From positions 95,174-159,173 of the forward strand of contig CAVPVB010000014.1 in the NCBI GenBank assembly GCA_963709085.1: a stretch of 64,000 nucleotides of DNA. The letters run 5' to 3'. The translations under genes and the position numbers were made by a program. Source of the DNA: Rhodovastum sp963709085. GTDB lineage: Bacteria; Pseudomonadota; Alphaproteobacteria; Acetobacterales; Acetobacteraceae. The notes beneath the pieces were generated by a model, which was not told the DNA's origin, did no database searches, and saw only the letters and a list, made by a program, of their open reading frames with translations. Shown here piece after piece: positions 1-7,793 of the stretch (its first letter is position 1; each line of letters begins with the position of its first letter).

Positions 1-669
1 GCTCTGATCGGTCGCAGTGGCTTTGCAGGCCGGGTCGTCGAGCAACAGGCTGACATCATCATGCAGCGTGCCCTGGTTGCCTTTGAGCGCCAGAACATAG
101 TCGCCGCCCTGATCGATGATCTGCTGGGCGATCGCGCGCTGACAGTTGAGCGCGTCGGCCGTTATAATCGTGCCCTTTAGTGACAGCATCGCCAGCAACT
201 TCGGCACCGCGGTGATCTCATTGGATTTGGCGTCGGTGGCGACCTGCGCCAGCACCAGGCGTTGTTCGCAGCCCCAGGCACTGACCATGTGCAATGCCGA
301 CTTGCCGCTGGCGCGATCGAAGGACCGTCGGAGGACCTTGCCATCGATCGCCACAACGCCCTGAATGCTCTTGGAGAACCTCTCCATGAACCGCTGAAAG
401 GCAGCACCAAACTGTGCCGGATCGAGCAGCCGGAACAGCCGGCTGAACGTATCGTGACTGGGTACACCGTTCTCGAGTTTGAGAAAGCCACGCAGGAACT
501 GCTCTTTTGCTTTCGCGAACAGCGCCATGTCCACCGCGCCTTGACCGCCACACAGCACGGTGCACAGGGCAATCATCAGCAGTTCATGGAAGTCGTGCAG
601 GCTGGCGTTCCCGGTTCGCGGATCCTCCAGACCCTCCCAGCAGGCGATAAACTGATCCAGAGACGTCCT
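1..669 (-). CDS. ISAs1-family transposase, truncated by the window edge
   Basis: DDE transposase N-terminal part read leftward with no stop until the window edge. The translation carries the N-terminal LEDPRTGNASLHDFHELL-type motif of ISAs1 transposases, a first catalytic Asp in VAIDGKVLRRS and a second in TADALNC. No ATG lies in frame near the expected start: the codon before TSLDQF is AGG (667-669), where relatives would have ATG, so the start may be mutated or non-canonical. The C-terminal third lies outside the window. Family call is strong; whether it is functional cannot be told. Confidence 0.85.
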
Positions 670-852
670 CCCACGGCATGCTTCATGCGCCGATGGGTAG
701 AGTCGACCATGCTCGAGCCGGGCAAGCCTCCATCCCACTGTCAACGGAATTCCAAGTGCGATTCCCCTGGGCAAGCGCCCCGCGAGGCTGGACAACGTCG
801 GTCAAATATGTTACGATTAGACAACCAGAAAAATTTATTTGAGGCAAGCATC

Positions 853-1095
853 ATGAAAGAAGTTGGAGCCTTCGAGGCCAAAACCAAACTCAGCGAGTTG
901 CTCGATGCCGTGGCGACAGGCGAGGAGATCATCATCACCCGGCACGGCAAGGAAGCGGGGCGCCTCGTGCCTCCCCGGGGCGTTTGTAATCGTGAGGCCG
1001 CGCGCATGGCGGCACAGCGCATTCGCGAGATGAGCAAGGGGGTCAAGCTTGGCGGGATCACGATCAAGGAACTGGTCAACACGGGGCGTCGATGA
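853..1095 (+). CDS. vapB: Phd/YefM-type antitoxin (VapB role)
   Basis: An 80-residue protein beginning MKEVGAFEAKTKLSELLD, the standard Phd/YefM N-terminal fold that binds DNA as a dimer. It is followed by a short C-terminal segment that would wrap the toxin. Its stop overlaps the start of the PIN toxin gene (ATGA), so the two are translationally coupled. The likely role is to neutralise the adjacent VapC and autorepress the operon. A short AT-rich stretch (about 805-850) precedes it and could hold the promoter; no operator was identified. Confidence 0.88.
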   Translation: MKEVGAFEAKTKLSELLDAVATGEEIIITRHGKEAGRLVPPRGVCNREAARMAAQRIREMSKGVKLGGITIKELVNTGRR

Positions 1096-1511
1096 CTTTT
1101 GTTCTCGATACTTCGTTGACCCTCAGTTGGTATTTCGAGGATGAGCGCACGCCAGCCAGTGATGCCTTGCTAGGTCAGCTTAGCGATGTCGGTGCCGTTG
1201 TGCCGAGCCTGTGGCGGTTGGAGGTGGCCAACGGCTTTCAGACGGCGATCCGCCGCAAGCGCATTGGTCCCGCCTACCGGGACGAGGCTCTCCATCAGCT
1301 CAGTTGCCTGCCGATCACGCTCGATCCGGAAACAAACACCTATGCGTGGACGACAACCTTGAGTCTTGCCCAACGTTTTGGACTGACGCCCTACGATGCG
1401 GCCTATCTTGAACTTGCGCAGCGGCGCACCTTGCCGCTGGCTACGCTCGATCAAGAATTGCGCGGCGCGGCCTCCAGTATGGGGATGACCTTGCTTGGAC
1501 TTGCGGCATGA
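1092..1511 (+). CDS. vapC: VapC-family PIN-domain ribonuclease toxin
   Basis: A 139-residue PIN-domain protein. The acidic metal-binding set is visible: D6 (VLDTS), E44 (RLEVAN), D102 (PYDAAY) and D120 (TLDQEL), in the expected order and spacing for a Mg-dependent RNase that cleaves tRNA or rRNA. Length is typical for VapC. It starts inside the antitoxin stop codon. The reading frame is intact, so this TA pair appears functional. Confidence 0.9.
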   Translation: MTFVLDTSLTLSWYFEDERTPASDALLGQLSDVGAVVPSLWRLEVANGFQTAIRRKRIGPAYRDEALHQLSCLPITLDPETNTYAWTTTLSLAQRFGLTPYDAAYLELAQRRTLPLATLDQELRGAASSMGMTLLGLAA

Positions 1512-1651
1512 CCACAGAGCGTAAAATGCAGGCAAGCGTGGACGGCCCTGAAAGGCCGTTGCATATTTTAAGATTAGTGCACCAAAAACGGAGCCTTGGA
1601 ATCTAAGGGCTTTCCCGTTGCATAAACTATGCACATAACGACCTCATAATA

Positions 1652-1780
1652 TACGGATGTGCGCGCCATCGACCGATGGCCAACAGCGTCGATGCCCAGG
1701 TGCGCCAACTCCGGGCCGCCGTTGCGCGCTTGATCAGCTCGACGCCGACCATGTGCTTGGTGCTGCCTGCCGGAGCCAAG
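1652..1780 (+). pseudogene. Decayed serine recombinase, N-terminal fragment
   Basis: Translation from 1652 gives YGCARHRPMANSVDAQVRQ, clearly derived from the YGYARVSTDGQSVDAQV start of small serine resolvases/invertases. It is followed, in another frame and after a deletion, by RRCALDQLDADHVL. The segment that should hold the catalytic serine (VST) reads HRP. This is non-coding remnant DNA; the middle of the same kind of gene appears at 2239-2372 and a larger piece at 3640-4148. Confidence 0.7.
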
Positions 1781-1957
1781 CCAATGGCGCAGTGAGTTTC
1801 CTCTTGACCGAGTCGCAGACTAGGCGCTCCGGCGCGACGGCGGGAGCACAATACTTATTCCACGCACCATTTATCGCCATAGCCGGCAAGCCGGCAGGAG
1901 TGATAGGCAGGTTGTGTCCGGCGCTCACACAAGGCTGGGCTGAAAGGAGAAGACGCT

Positions 1958-2047
1958 ATCAGGTTCACCCTTCAAATCGAAATCCCGCCGGCGGCGCTTA
2001 TCGCGGTCGCAGTGTTTGTCAAGGCCATTGTCGCCCTGATCCACTGA
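1958..2047 (+). other. Possible 29-codon hydrophobic ORF without a normal start
   Basis: An open frame of 29 codons (RFTLQIEIPPAALIAVAV...) ending at TGA 2045-2047 lies about 10 nt after an AAGGAG motif (1943-1948), but its first codon is ATC. It reads as one amphipathic-to-hydrophobic helix. It sits between two recombinase fragments. Either a start codon was lost or this is chance. The rest of 1790-2239 shows nothing else I can support. Confidence 0.15.
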
Positions 2048-2238
2048 AACGCGAACCAGCCCCCTGCCAGGGGCCGGCCCGCTAGACATCAACCTCGAAC
2101 CTACGTGTCTGCCCGATGACGCCCTGCCAAGCGTCATCGGGAACCCGTGTGCACTTTTCGCGGGAGATATCCCCCTTTGCAAGCGAATGCTTGTCCGCCT
2201 TGTGCGACGGTGAGTGCCCCGTCGATAAAACCGCGAGT

Positions 2239-2372
2239 TAGGCTCGACTGCAGACTCGCTCGACCCGTGACTTTCTCAACACCCTCGCCAGTATCGCCGC
2301 CAAGTGGGCTGGCTTCCGCTCCTTGGGTGACCTCCTGGGCCGATAAGCACACGGTCGAGCCGCCTGTTACCC
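2239..2372 (+). pseudogene. Decayed serine recombinase, middle fragment
   Basis: Reads RLDC then, after a frame change, RSTRDFLNTLASIAAK and AGFRSLGD, near-identical to the middle of the recombinase remnant at 3720-4148. It is followed by drifted sequence with a stop. There is no start, no catalytic domain and no intact frame, so it is a relic, possibly of the same copy as the fragment at 1652-1780, separated by about 450 bp of unrelated DNA. Confidence 0.7.
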
Positions 2373-2504
2373 GGCGCGGCAGATGCACGCTACAGGCGGT
2401 GGGAACAAAAGAGAACGGAACCCCAAATAGCGGCTTGATTCCGGTATGCGATCTATCCACATACCGCGCGCGCCGGATCGCGGCGCGACGCGATGGAGTG
2501 GTTC

Positions 2505-2711
2505 ATGGCCAAAGACCAGCTATTTGTGGAACGTCGACCGCAGGGTGATTATGCGGTCCGGAAGCCGAATTCGGAGCGGGCAAGCGCTGTGCTGGCCACC
2601 CAGGCGGAGGCGATCGCGCGCGCTAAGGAACTGAATCCTGGCAAGACGCCGCTCGTGGAGCGCGTTCGCACAACCGAGCACGGCAAGCCCGACAAGTGGC
2701 GCACGCCGTAA
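2505..2711 (+). CDS. Small DUF2188-like protein
   Basis: A 68-residue protein. The pattern (VERRPQGDYAVRKPNSERASAV, then TQAEAIARAKEL) fits DUF2188, small proteins of unknown function in which the query sequence is read as bulk DNA-damage or stress-island cargo. The ATG at 2505 is preferred over 2493 because a GGAG lies about 8 nt upstream. A 44-residue basic ORF follows after 26 nt, probably in the same transcript. Confidence 0.6.
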   Translation: MAKDQLFVERRPQGDYAVRKPNSERASAVLATQAEAIARAKELNPGKTPLVERVRTTEHGKPDKWRTP

Positions 2712-2737
2712 CATCAATCCGATCAAGGGACGATCCG

Positions 2738-2872
2738 ATGACAACGTCGAAGCGGGTGGGCAGCAAGGCCGGAAAGCTGCTCAGCACATCAAAATCGAAA
2801 GCCGTTAAATCGGTCGCAGCCTCGGCTTTGCGACAGGAGCGGAAAACGAAGCCGAAATCGAAGAAGAAGTAA
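2738..2872 (+). CDS. Small very basic protein (44 aa)
   Basis: MTTSKRVGSKAGKLLSTSKS... ending in a KSKKK tail: lysine/serine-rich and low in hydrophobic residues, probably disordered and nucleic-acid binding. It lies 26 nt after the DUF2188-like gene. Small proteins of this composition often accompany accessory genes in alphaproteobacteria, but no function is known to me. The start is preceded by AAGGGACG, an acceptable ribosome binding site. Coding status rests on composition and on the ribosome site only. Confidence 0.5.
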   Translation: MTTSKRVGSKAGKLLSTSKSKAVKSVAASALRQERKTKPKSKKK

Positions 2873-2921
2873 CTTCCCCCCAGCAGAGCGGGATGGCGAC
2901 GGGCTCTTCCGTGCGCCGCGA

Positions 2922-2948
2922 TATGTGATAATGCCTAATTGTCACATA
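2922..2948. promoter_or_regulatory. 27-bp imperfect palindrome upstream of parDE
   Basis: Arms TATGTGATAAT and its near-complement AATTGTCACATA flank a short centre, matching at 10 of 12 positions. It lies about 105 bp before the parD-like start and near the recombinase relics. It could be an operator for parDE or an old resolvase half-site pair; the sequence alone does not decide. Confidence 0.4.
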
Positions 2949-3051
2949 GAACAAGTATTCTGGACGGGCAGAGCCGCCGCTCCAGCCGGCCCTTGAGAAA
3001 TCCGCATAAGTATGATAAAGTATGACGATAAACTCAAGAGGGGGACAGCGC

Positions 3052-3339
3052 ATGGCCGAGATTGAACGGCTGACGATCACCTTGCCGTCCGACATGGCCG
3101 CCGTCGTGAAGGGCGCGGTCGAAGGCGGCGATTACGCATCGAGCAGCGAGGTCGTGCGCGAGGCGCTGCGCGACTGGAAGATGAAGCGCGCCCTGCAACT
3201 GGAACAGCTCGCTTCCCTGAAAGCCGACATCGACAAGGGACTGACTGACCTGGCCGAAGGCCGGGTGAAGGACTTCGACGCCGCCCGCATCATCGAACGA
3301 GGGAGAAAGCTATTAGCCAGCCGCTTGCCCTCCGCCTAA
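3052..3339 (+). CDS. parD: ParD/CopG-type ribbon-helix-helix antitoxin
   Basis: A 95-residue protein with a type-II antitoxin ribbon-helix-helix start: ERLTITLPSDMAAVVKGAV, then SSSEVVREALRDW. The C-terminal helix with FDAARIIERGRK is typical of ParD. The ATG at 3052 is chosen because GAGGGGGA lies about 8 nt upstream; an in-frame earlier ATG at 3022 lacks a site. Two similar AT-rich repeats, TATGATAAAG and TATGACGATAAA (about 3010-3032), just upstream may be its operator. The toxin gene overlaps its 3' end. Confidence 0.85.
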   Translation: MAEIERLTITLPSDMAAVVKGAVEGGDYASSSEVVREALRDWKMKRALQLEQLASLKADIDKGLTDLAEGRVKDFDAARIIERGRKLLASRLPSA

Positions 3340-3632
3340 CCGATGCCGCCGAGTCTGACCTCGCCGAAATCTGGTTCACTATCGCCTCCGATGCCTCCGC
3401 CGATGTTGCGTCGCGTGTCGTTGCGGCGATCAAGGATGCCTGCGAGCCGTTGCGGCTCTTTCCGCTGGGCGGTCCCCAGCGTGAGCAGTTCGCACCAGGC
3501 CTGCGCGTGACCTTCCACAATCCTTACGCCATCTATTACATGCCGCTTCCGGATGCCGTGGTGGTTATCCGGGTGCTGCATGGGGCACAGGATGTCGCGG
3601 CGCTTGCCGAGCGCGGAGGGTTCGACGCATGA
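3312..3632 (+). CDS. parE: ParE-type toxin, apparently with an ATT start
   Basis: The frame reads PLALRLTDAAESDLAEIW, then LRLFPLGGPQREQFAPGLR, NPYAIYYMPL and VIRVLHGAQDV, the full ParE/RelE-fold pattern. ParE toxins of this group poison DNA gyrase. There is no ATG, GTG or TTG in frame before the conserved part; the best candidate is ATT at 3312, within the last 28 bp of parD. GAGGGAGA just upstream gives a good ribosome site. Alternatively translation is coupled to parD in some other way. The body of the gene is intact. Confidence 0.75.
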   Translation: MSQPLALRLTDAAESDLAEIWFTIASDASADVASRVVAAIKDACEPLRLFPLGGPQREQFAPGLRVTFHNPYAIYYMPLPDAVVVIRVLHGAQDVAALAERGGFDA

Positions 3633-3639
3633 GCGCAGC

Positions 3640-4148
3640 ATGAAGACGGGCCGGCCGCCGAAGATGACCCCGCACCAGATCAAGGAGGCGCTGCGACGCC
3701 GCGACGCGGGGGAGCCAGGACCGACCGCAGCCAGCTCCGCTGCGCGCTCGATCAACTCGACCCTGGCGACGTGCTCATGGTGACGCGACTTGACCGCCTG
3801 GCCCGCTCGACCCGCGACCTGTTGAACACCCTCGCCAGCATCGCCGCCAAGGGAGCCGGGTTCCGATCCCTCGGCGACACATGGGCCGACACCACGACCG
3901 CGCATGGCCGCCTGATGTTGACCGTGCTCGGCGGGCTGGCTGAGTTCGAGCGGGAGCTGATCCGCGCCCGCACAGGCGAGGGCCGCAAGCGCGCCATCGC
4001 CAAAGGCGTGAAGATGGGTCGCCCGCCGAAGATGACACCGCACCAGGTCAAGGAGGCGCTATGCCGCCGCGATGCCGGAGAGCCTATACGGGAGATCGCG
4101 CGGAGCTATAATGTCTCGCACGGCACGATTTCGAGGTTGGCGGCATGA
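3640..4148 (+). pseudogene. Serine recombinase lacking its catalytic N-terminus, with duplicated tail
   Basis: From about 3720 the frame reads TDRSQLRCALDQLDPGDVLM, TRLDRLARSTRDLL, HGRLMLTVLGGLAEFERELI and the C-terminal helix-turn-helix REIARSYNVSHGTISRL. This is a small resolvase/invertase from its dimer helix to its end. The first 45 or so residues, with the catalytic serine, are missing. They are replaced by a second copy of the C-terminal KTGRPPKMTPHQIKEALRRR segment (3640-3718), so two tails flank the remnant. That arrangement suggests recombination between copies. It cannot be an active recombinase. Confidence 0.8.
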
Positions 4149-4279
4149 TCAAAGTCGAATTCGACGCCAACGACCTTCAGGCTCGCGTGTTTCCTCTCCT
4201 GTTTCCAGCTTCGCCCAAGGCCGCAAATGATATTGAAGAGTTGAGCGCTCGTGACCATTCCCAGACGAGAAAGGAATAA
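4145..4279 (+). CDS. Small hypothetical ORF (44 aa) before the MBL gene
   Basis: Starts in the stop codon of the recombinase remnant (ATGA) and ends 4 nt before the ATG of the metallo-beta-lactamase-fold gene. Sequence (MIKVEFDANDLQARVFPLLF...) is unlike families I recognise. The junction may only couple translation into the next gene, whose AAAGGA site lies inside this ORF. It could equally be chance readthrough at an insertion boundary. Confidence 0.3.
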   Translation: MIKVEFDANDLQARVFPLLFPASPKAANDIEELSARDHSQTRKE

Positions 4280-4283
4280 GCAT

Positions 4284-5237
4284 ATGCCCGCTTTAGAGAT
4301 ACCTACGCGCTTCAGGGCATATCAGCTGGGCCAAGCCGGGTCGTCGTTTTCCTACAGCACAAGCAAGGAGTTCACACTTATTGAGGCACGGCTAACGGAC
4401 GTTAGTCGTCCATGCGTTCAGGAAGAATTAGAATGGAGCGGCCTAGAAGTAATCGATTGCCTTCACATCACCAGCTGGGACGCAGATCACTGCGCACTCA
4501 GAGATTTAGAAGAAATACTCGAATTATATCGACCAAAAAAAATCGAGTTTCCCGGATATTCGCCTAAAACAGATTGTGGCAAAAATTGCAAGAAAGCAAT
4601 TTCAAGATATAAGTCCGCGAAGGCAAATGCGAATCGCACGGTTGAGTGCATTAGCATCGACCCAACCTACATAAGCGGCCTTAACTCTGCCGAAGAGCTG
4701 GGATACAGAAATGTATTTTACGGCCCGAAGATAATAGCCGAAAATTCGAACGACAATTCTGTTGTCAAAGTCTTCCGAGCGGGATGCTTCAATGTGGCCA
4801 GTTTAGGAGACGTGGAGGATGCGAACGTAGGTTCGCGCCTACGAAGATGCGGAATTTTTAAAAGAGAAATAGACGTTCTAATCTTAGCCCATCACGGCGC
4901 AAATTGCCCGACAAATTCAAAAAGTTTTTTTGAAAAGGTGAGACCAAGAGTTGCAATTTGTAGTAGTAACTATGATAATCAATTTGAACATCCTAGGCAG
5001 GAAGTGCGGAATGCACTCTACGAGCTTGACATACCGGTCTACACTACAAAGACTGGTGACGTGATTGTCGAGTCATTGTCGCCTCACAAAGACAAGTTCC
5101 GAGTGCATAATTTGATTTCTGATTCAACAAAAATATCGTCATGCAGGGATTTTCTTATTAAGAAAAGCCCGCTGCTTTCAATGAACTTAGACACTATCAG
5201 GAACATTTACAGGCCTAAGCCGTCCTACGGCAGATAA
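4284..5237 (+). CDS. ComEC-like metallo-beta-lactamase-fold hydrolase
   Basis: A 317-residue soluble protein. Motifs of the ComEC/Rec2 C-terminal type of MBL fold are visible: TSWDADHC (about residues 62-69, metal motif of the HxHxDH class in degenerate form), LAHHGAN (about 200) and NQFEHPRQEV (about 232). The ATG at 4284 follows AAAGGA at about 10 nt. The gene is clearly AT-richer than its surroundings, a sign of transfer. It converges on a patatin-like phospholipase whose operon partner is another MBL protein of the same type. Such stand-alone MBL proteins occur in antiphage loci (for example AVAST type 1), so a defence role is plausible but inferred. Substrate unknown. Confidence 0.75.
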   Translation: MPALEIPTRFRAYQLGQAGSSFSYSTSKEFTLIEARLTDVSRPCVQEELEWSGLEVIDCLHITSWDADHCALRDLEEILELYRPKKIEFPGYSPKTDCGKNCKKAISRYKSAKANANRTVECISIDPTYISGLNSAEELGYRNVFYGPKIIAENSNDNSVVKVFRAGCFNVASLGDVEDANVGSRLRRCGIFKREIDVLILAHHGANCPTNSKSFFEKVRPRVAICSSNYDNQFEHPRQEVRNALYELDIPVYTTKTGDVIVESLSPHKDKFRVHNLISDSTKISSCRDFLIKKSPLLSMNLDTIRNIYRPKPSYGR

Positions 5238-5317
5238 AACGCAAAATGAACTCGACTGCTAAGGATCGTATATTGTCGCGCCCAGCTCGATTTCGAGGCT
5301 CGCAGCCTGTCGTCAGT

Positions 5318-6508
5318 TCATGGCCGTGGTAGGAGTTCCGGCGCGTGCTGTTGGATCACTGCCAAGGTAAGTTGCTCACCCCTCTTAGAGAGGTTCTCGA
5401 TCCATTGCTCTGACATGGCACTGAAGTCGGTTGGATAATTCGCGACGGTCTCCCGTGTTACCAAATCCGCGGGAGCATGAGCGAGGCCATCGTCATTCTG
5501 ATCAAGATATGGCATGGCAAAAGAGCGGATTGAGCCGGCCTTGCGCAGATCGAAGAGCCGCTGAGCGGTCGCGTTCTGTGCGCGGCTATGGACGGCTGCG
5601 AAGGCGGCTTTCAAACGTGAGAGCATGAACATGCTCGGAGGAATCAAACGAAGCCCGTAACCGGCGCGGCAGGCAATGATCACGTTAACGGCTTCGACCG
5701 AAAGACTAATGCTTGGATCGCGGTCAGGCCAAAGTGGTGCCAATCCGAGGTTGTCGTATACGCCCCCATCCGTAAGCGTTACTCGTTCGGAAACCAGCGA
5801 TCCGTCTTTTCTTTGGAATCTAAAAATCTCATCCAGTGCAGGCAGCAGTAACGGGAACGCTGCCGAAGCTGTGACTGCCTGAGCTAGGCGGATTCGTGCA
5901 GGATCAACCTTGCCAATCCGCCATGAGCCTACGCCCCCCCGTCCGAAATAAAACGCTGATCCGGTTCTGAGTTCAGTAGCGATCGCTACCAACCTCGGCC
6001 CCGTGTCGCTAAGATCACCGAGGGTCTTGCCCTGGAACAGTAGAGAATCAAGGGTGCGCAGGAGAATTGTGCTTCGGCTAGCAAAGCGCCTCGGTGCCGA
6101 GTTATCGTCTGCATGCTTCAGCGGTATTTTTCTATCGGCGTCGAGGACGCACGAAACAAGGCTGATTACCCATCTTATCGGTAGCAACCAGGCGTAGCTT
6201 AGCACGAGCAGCACGACGCATGCGAACGCCTTAGGGCCTTCGGAAGTGGTCAGGGCAACACGCAATGCAGGCCGGACGAGACCAGTCTTCAGAAGTTCGC
6301 GGACCTTTTTCTCGAAATCTGCAAATGAGCCTTCGTGAATGGCATACATGGCACCAATCACGCTGCCGCCTGACACTGTCGCCATCACTCGGGCACGATC
6401 TAAAATCCCCAGGCGGTCAAGTGTGCGCAGGCAGCCAAGATGAAAAGCAATAGCACGTGAGCCGCCGCCTGACAGTGCGATGCCGATCTTCAAGTCGTCG
6501 GTGCGCAT
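5318..6508 (-). CDS. Patatin-like phospholipase
   Basis: A 396-residue protein with the patatin catalytic set. The oxyanion loop is SGGGSR (residues 13-18). The nucleophile serine lies in VSGGSVIG (S49), and the catalytic aspartate in LTDGGVYDNLG. An unusual hydrophobic stretch (about residues 95-125, VVLLVLSYAWLLP then VISLVSCVL) is inserted between the two catalytic halves and could anchor it in the membrane. Its ATG lies 4 nt after the stop of the upstream MBL gene, so they form an operon. Patatin phospholipases are established effectors in CBASS-type defence, degrading host membrane lipids. Here no cyclase is nearby; the MBL partner would have to be the sensor or regulator (inference). 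Confidence 0.85.
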   Translation of the reverse strand: MRTDDLKIGIALSGGGSRAIAFHLGCLRTLDRLGILDRARVMATVSGGSVIGAMYAIHEGSFADFEKKVRELLKTGLVRPALRVALTTSEGPKAFACVVLLVLSYAWLLPIRWVISLVSCVLDADRKIPLKHADDNSAPRRFASRSTILLRTLDSLLFQGKTLGDLSDTGPRLVAIATELRTGSAFYFGRGGVGSWRIGKVDPARIRLAQAVTASAAFPLLLPALDEIFRFQRKDGSLVSERVTLTDGGVYDNLGLAPLWPDRDPSISLSVEAVNVIIACRAGYGLRLIPPSMFMLSRLKAAFAAVHSRAQNATAQRLFDLRKAGSIRSFAMPYLDQNDDGLAHAPADLVTRETVANYPTDFSAMSEQWIENLSKRGEQLTLAVIQQHAPELLPRP

Positions 6509-6512
6509 TGTC

Positions 6513-7337
6513 TTACACAGGAGCGTTGTATATGTGTGACGTAACGCCTGACGACGTAATCTCTGTTATTATAGAAATCCCGTTTTGGTGATTAGTGCGA
6601 TAGACGTTGGCGCCAAGAGAGCCCAAAATCCGAGTAGCTTCAACATGTGGGTGGCCATATTGGTTGTTGACGCCAGCGCTAATTAGAACCGTGTGCGGTT
6701 TGATGAGCTTTAATGCGTCAGCAGTGATACCATTTCTTGAGCCATGGTGGGGAGCATCGAGAACATCACTCTTGATGGCATCGCCAAATATGTTGGCGAT
6801 GCTTTTCCAACGCTCGCTTTCGGTATCGCCAGTCACTAAATACGTGCCACCACTACTGCGTTCCGTTATTTTGCAAACAATTGAGCAATTGTTTGAGGAA
6901 TTCATATCGGCAGCGTGAGGAGAGAAAATTTCGAATGTAAAATCTTTCGAAATACCACTGTAAAGGCGCTCTATATTCTTAGACAAAATAATCGAATATT
7001 TATTAAACGAGTTATTGCTGTTGAATTGATCAATTGCGGCAAATCCGGCGTCTGCGGAGGCCGTCTTTTTAAAATATTTTGGATACATTATCCAGTTCGG
7101 GCGGTATTTATTTAGCGCTATCTTGACCCCAATTTCGTTGAAATGGTCGCTATCATAGCCTGTGATCATCAAACCAATAAAGTTTTTCCCTTTCAGGATG
7201 TCAGTAAGCGCCGATTTTACGTTGATGATCGGGGGGTCTGCCGAAAGCGGAACGGAGGTATCGACGATGATGGCTTCGGTAGGGCCGGTGACGACGACGA
7301 ACTGACCTTGGCCAACGTTCAAAGTGTATATCTTCAA
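6513..7337 (-). CDS. ComEC-like MBL-fold protein, TTG start
   Basis: A 274-residue protein beginning KIYTLNVGQGQ, the classic start of ComEC-like MBL domains. Metal motifs: TGYDSDHFNEIG (about 59-70), LVTGDTESERW (about 170), DAPHHGSRNG (about 192) and YGHPHVEA (about 225). The start is TTG at 7337 with a strong GGAGG 8 nt before it. It is the first gene of a two-gene operon with the patatin. AT-rich relative to its flanks. It is the second MBL protein of this cluster but only distantly like the one at 4284-5237. Confidence 0.82.
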   Translation of the reverse strand: MKIYTLNVGQGQFVVVTGPTEAIIVDTSVPLSADPPIINVKSALTDILKGKNFIGLMITGYDSDHFNEIGVKIALNKYRPNWIMYPKYFKKTASADAGFAAIDQFNSNNSFNKYSIILSKNIERLYSGISKDFTFEIFSPHAADMNSSNNCSIVCKITERSSGGTYLVTGDTESERWKSIANIFGDAIKSDVLDAPHHGSRNGITADALKLIKPHTVLISAGVNNQYGHPHVEATRILGSLGANVYRTNHQNGISIITEITSSGVTSHIYNAPV

Positions 7338-7453
7338 ATCTGCGGCCTCCTAATGGTGTTGCATTTTTAGCCACAGGCCCACCGCCTCACAGCAGCGGCC
7401 CCATTCCGTGACGGTCATCGCCTTTCCAAGGCTGCGCCTCAATCAAGGGTCTA

Positions 7454-7612
7454 TCACTGATCATTCCCTGGTTCAAATGTCTCCGAGAGCACGGGCGGCC
7501 TTGGCTTCCGGTATGGTAACCCCGGCGGCTGTTGCCGCTCGGACTCACCCGCCCCCATTTTCCCCCGTCGTTCCGTTTCCCCTTGCGTCCCGTTTTGCAC
7601 GTGATAATCCGG
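7454..7612 (-). pseudogene. Open C-terminal fragment of an unidentified gene
   Basis: A 52-codon open frame (PDYHVQNGTQGETERRG... ending NDQ) runs leftward from exactly the point where the IS91-like element begins. Its first residues (PDYHV) recur in another fragment at 17174-17336, also cut at that point. It may be the 3' end of a conjugation-type gene cut by the element; the family is not recognised. The remaining bases between 7338 and 7794 hold the left end of the element and no other gene I can support. Confidence 0.25.
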
Positions 7613-7793
7613 TTTGGACTAAACCTCACGGAAATATTTGAGTAGTTCGGACAAAGGGAGCAAGTCGGAGGAATACGGTCTGGAACGGCCGCGCTATTAC
7701 CCGCCTAACCACTGACATTTCGGCCAACAGCCCTGATTGCGGGACCATGGAGCGGCGCCCTGTCGCGCGCTTCACCCCGTAAAGGAGCTGCCA

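Noticed and set aside
5318..6508. CBASS with patatin effector
   Set aside because: No CD-NTase cyclase, ubiquitin-like or TRIP13-type gene is in the vicinity.
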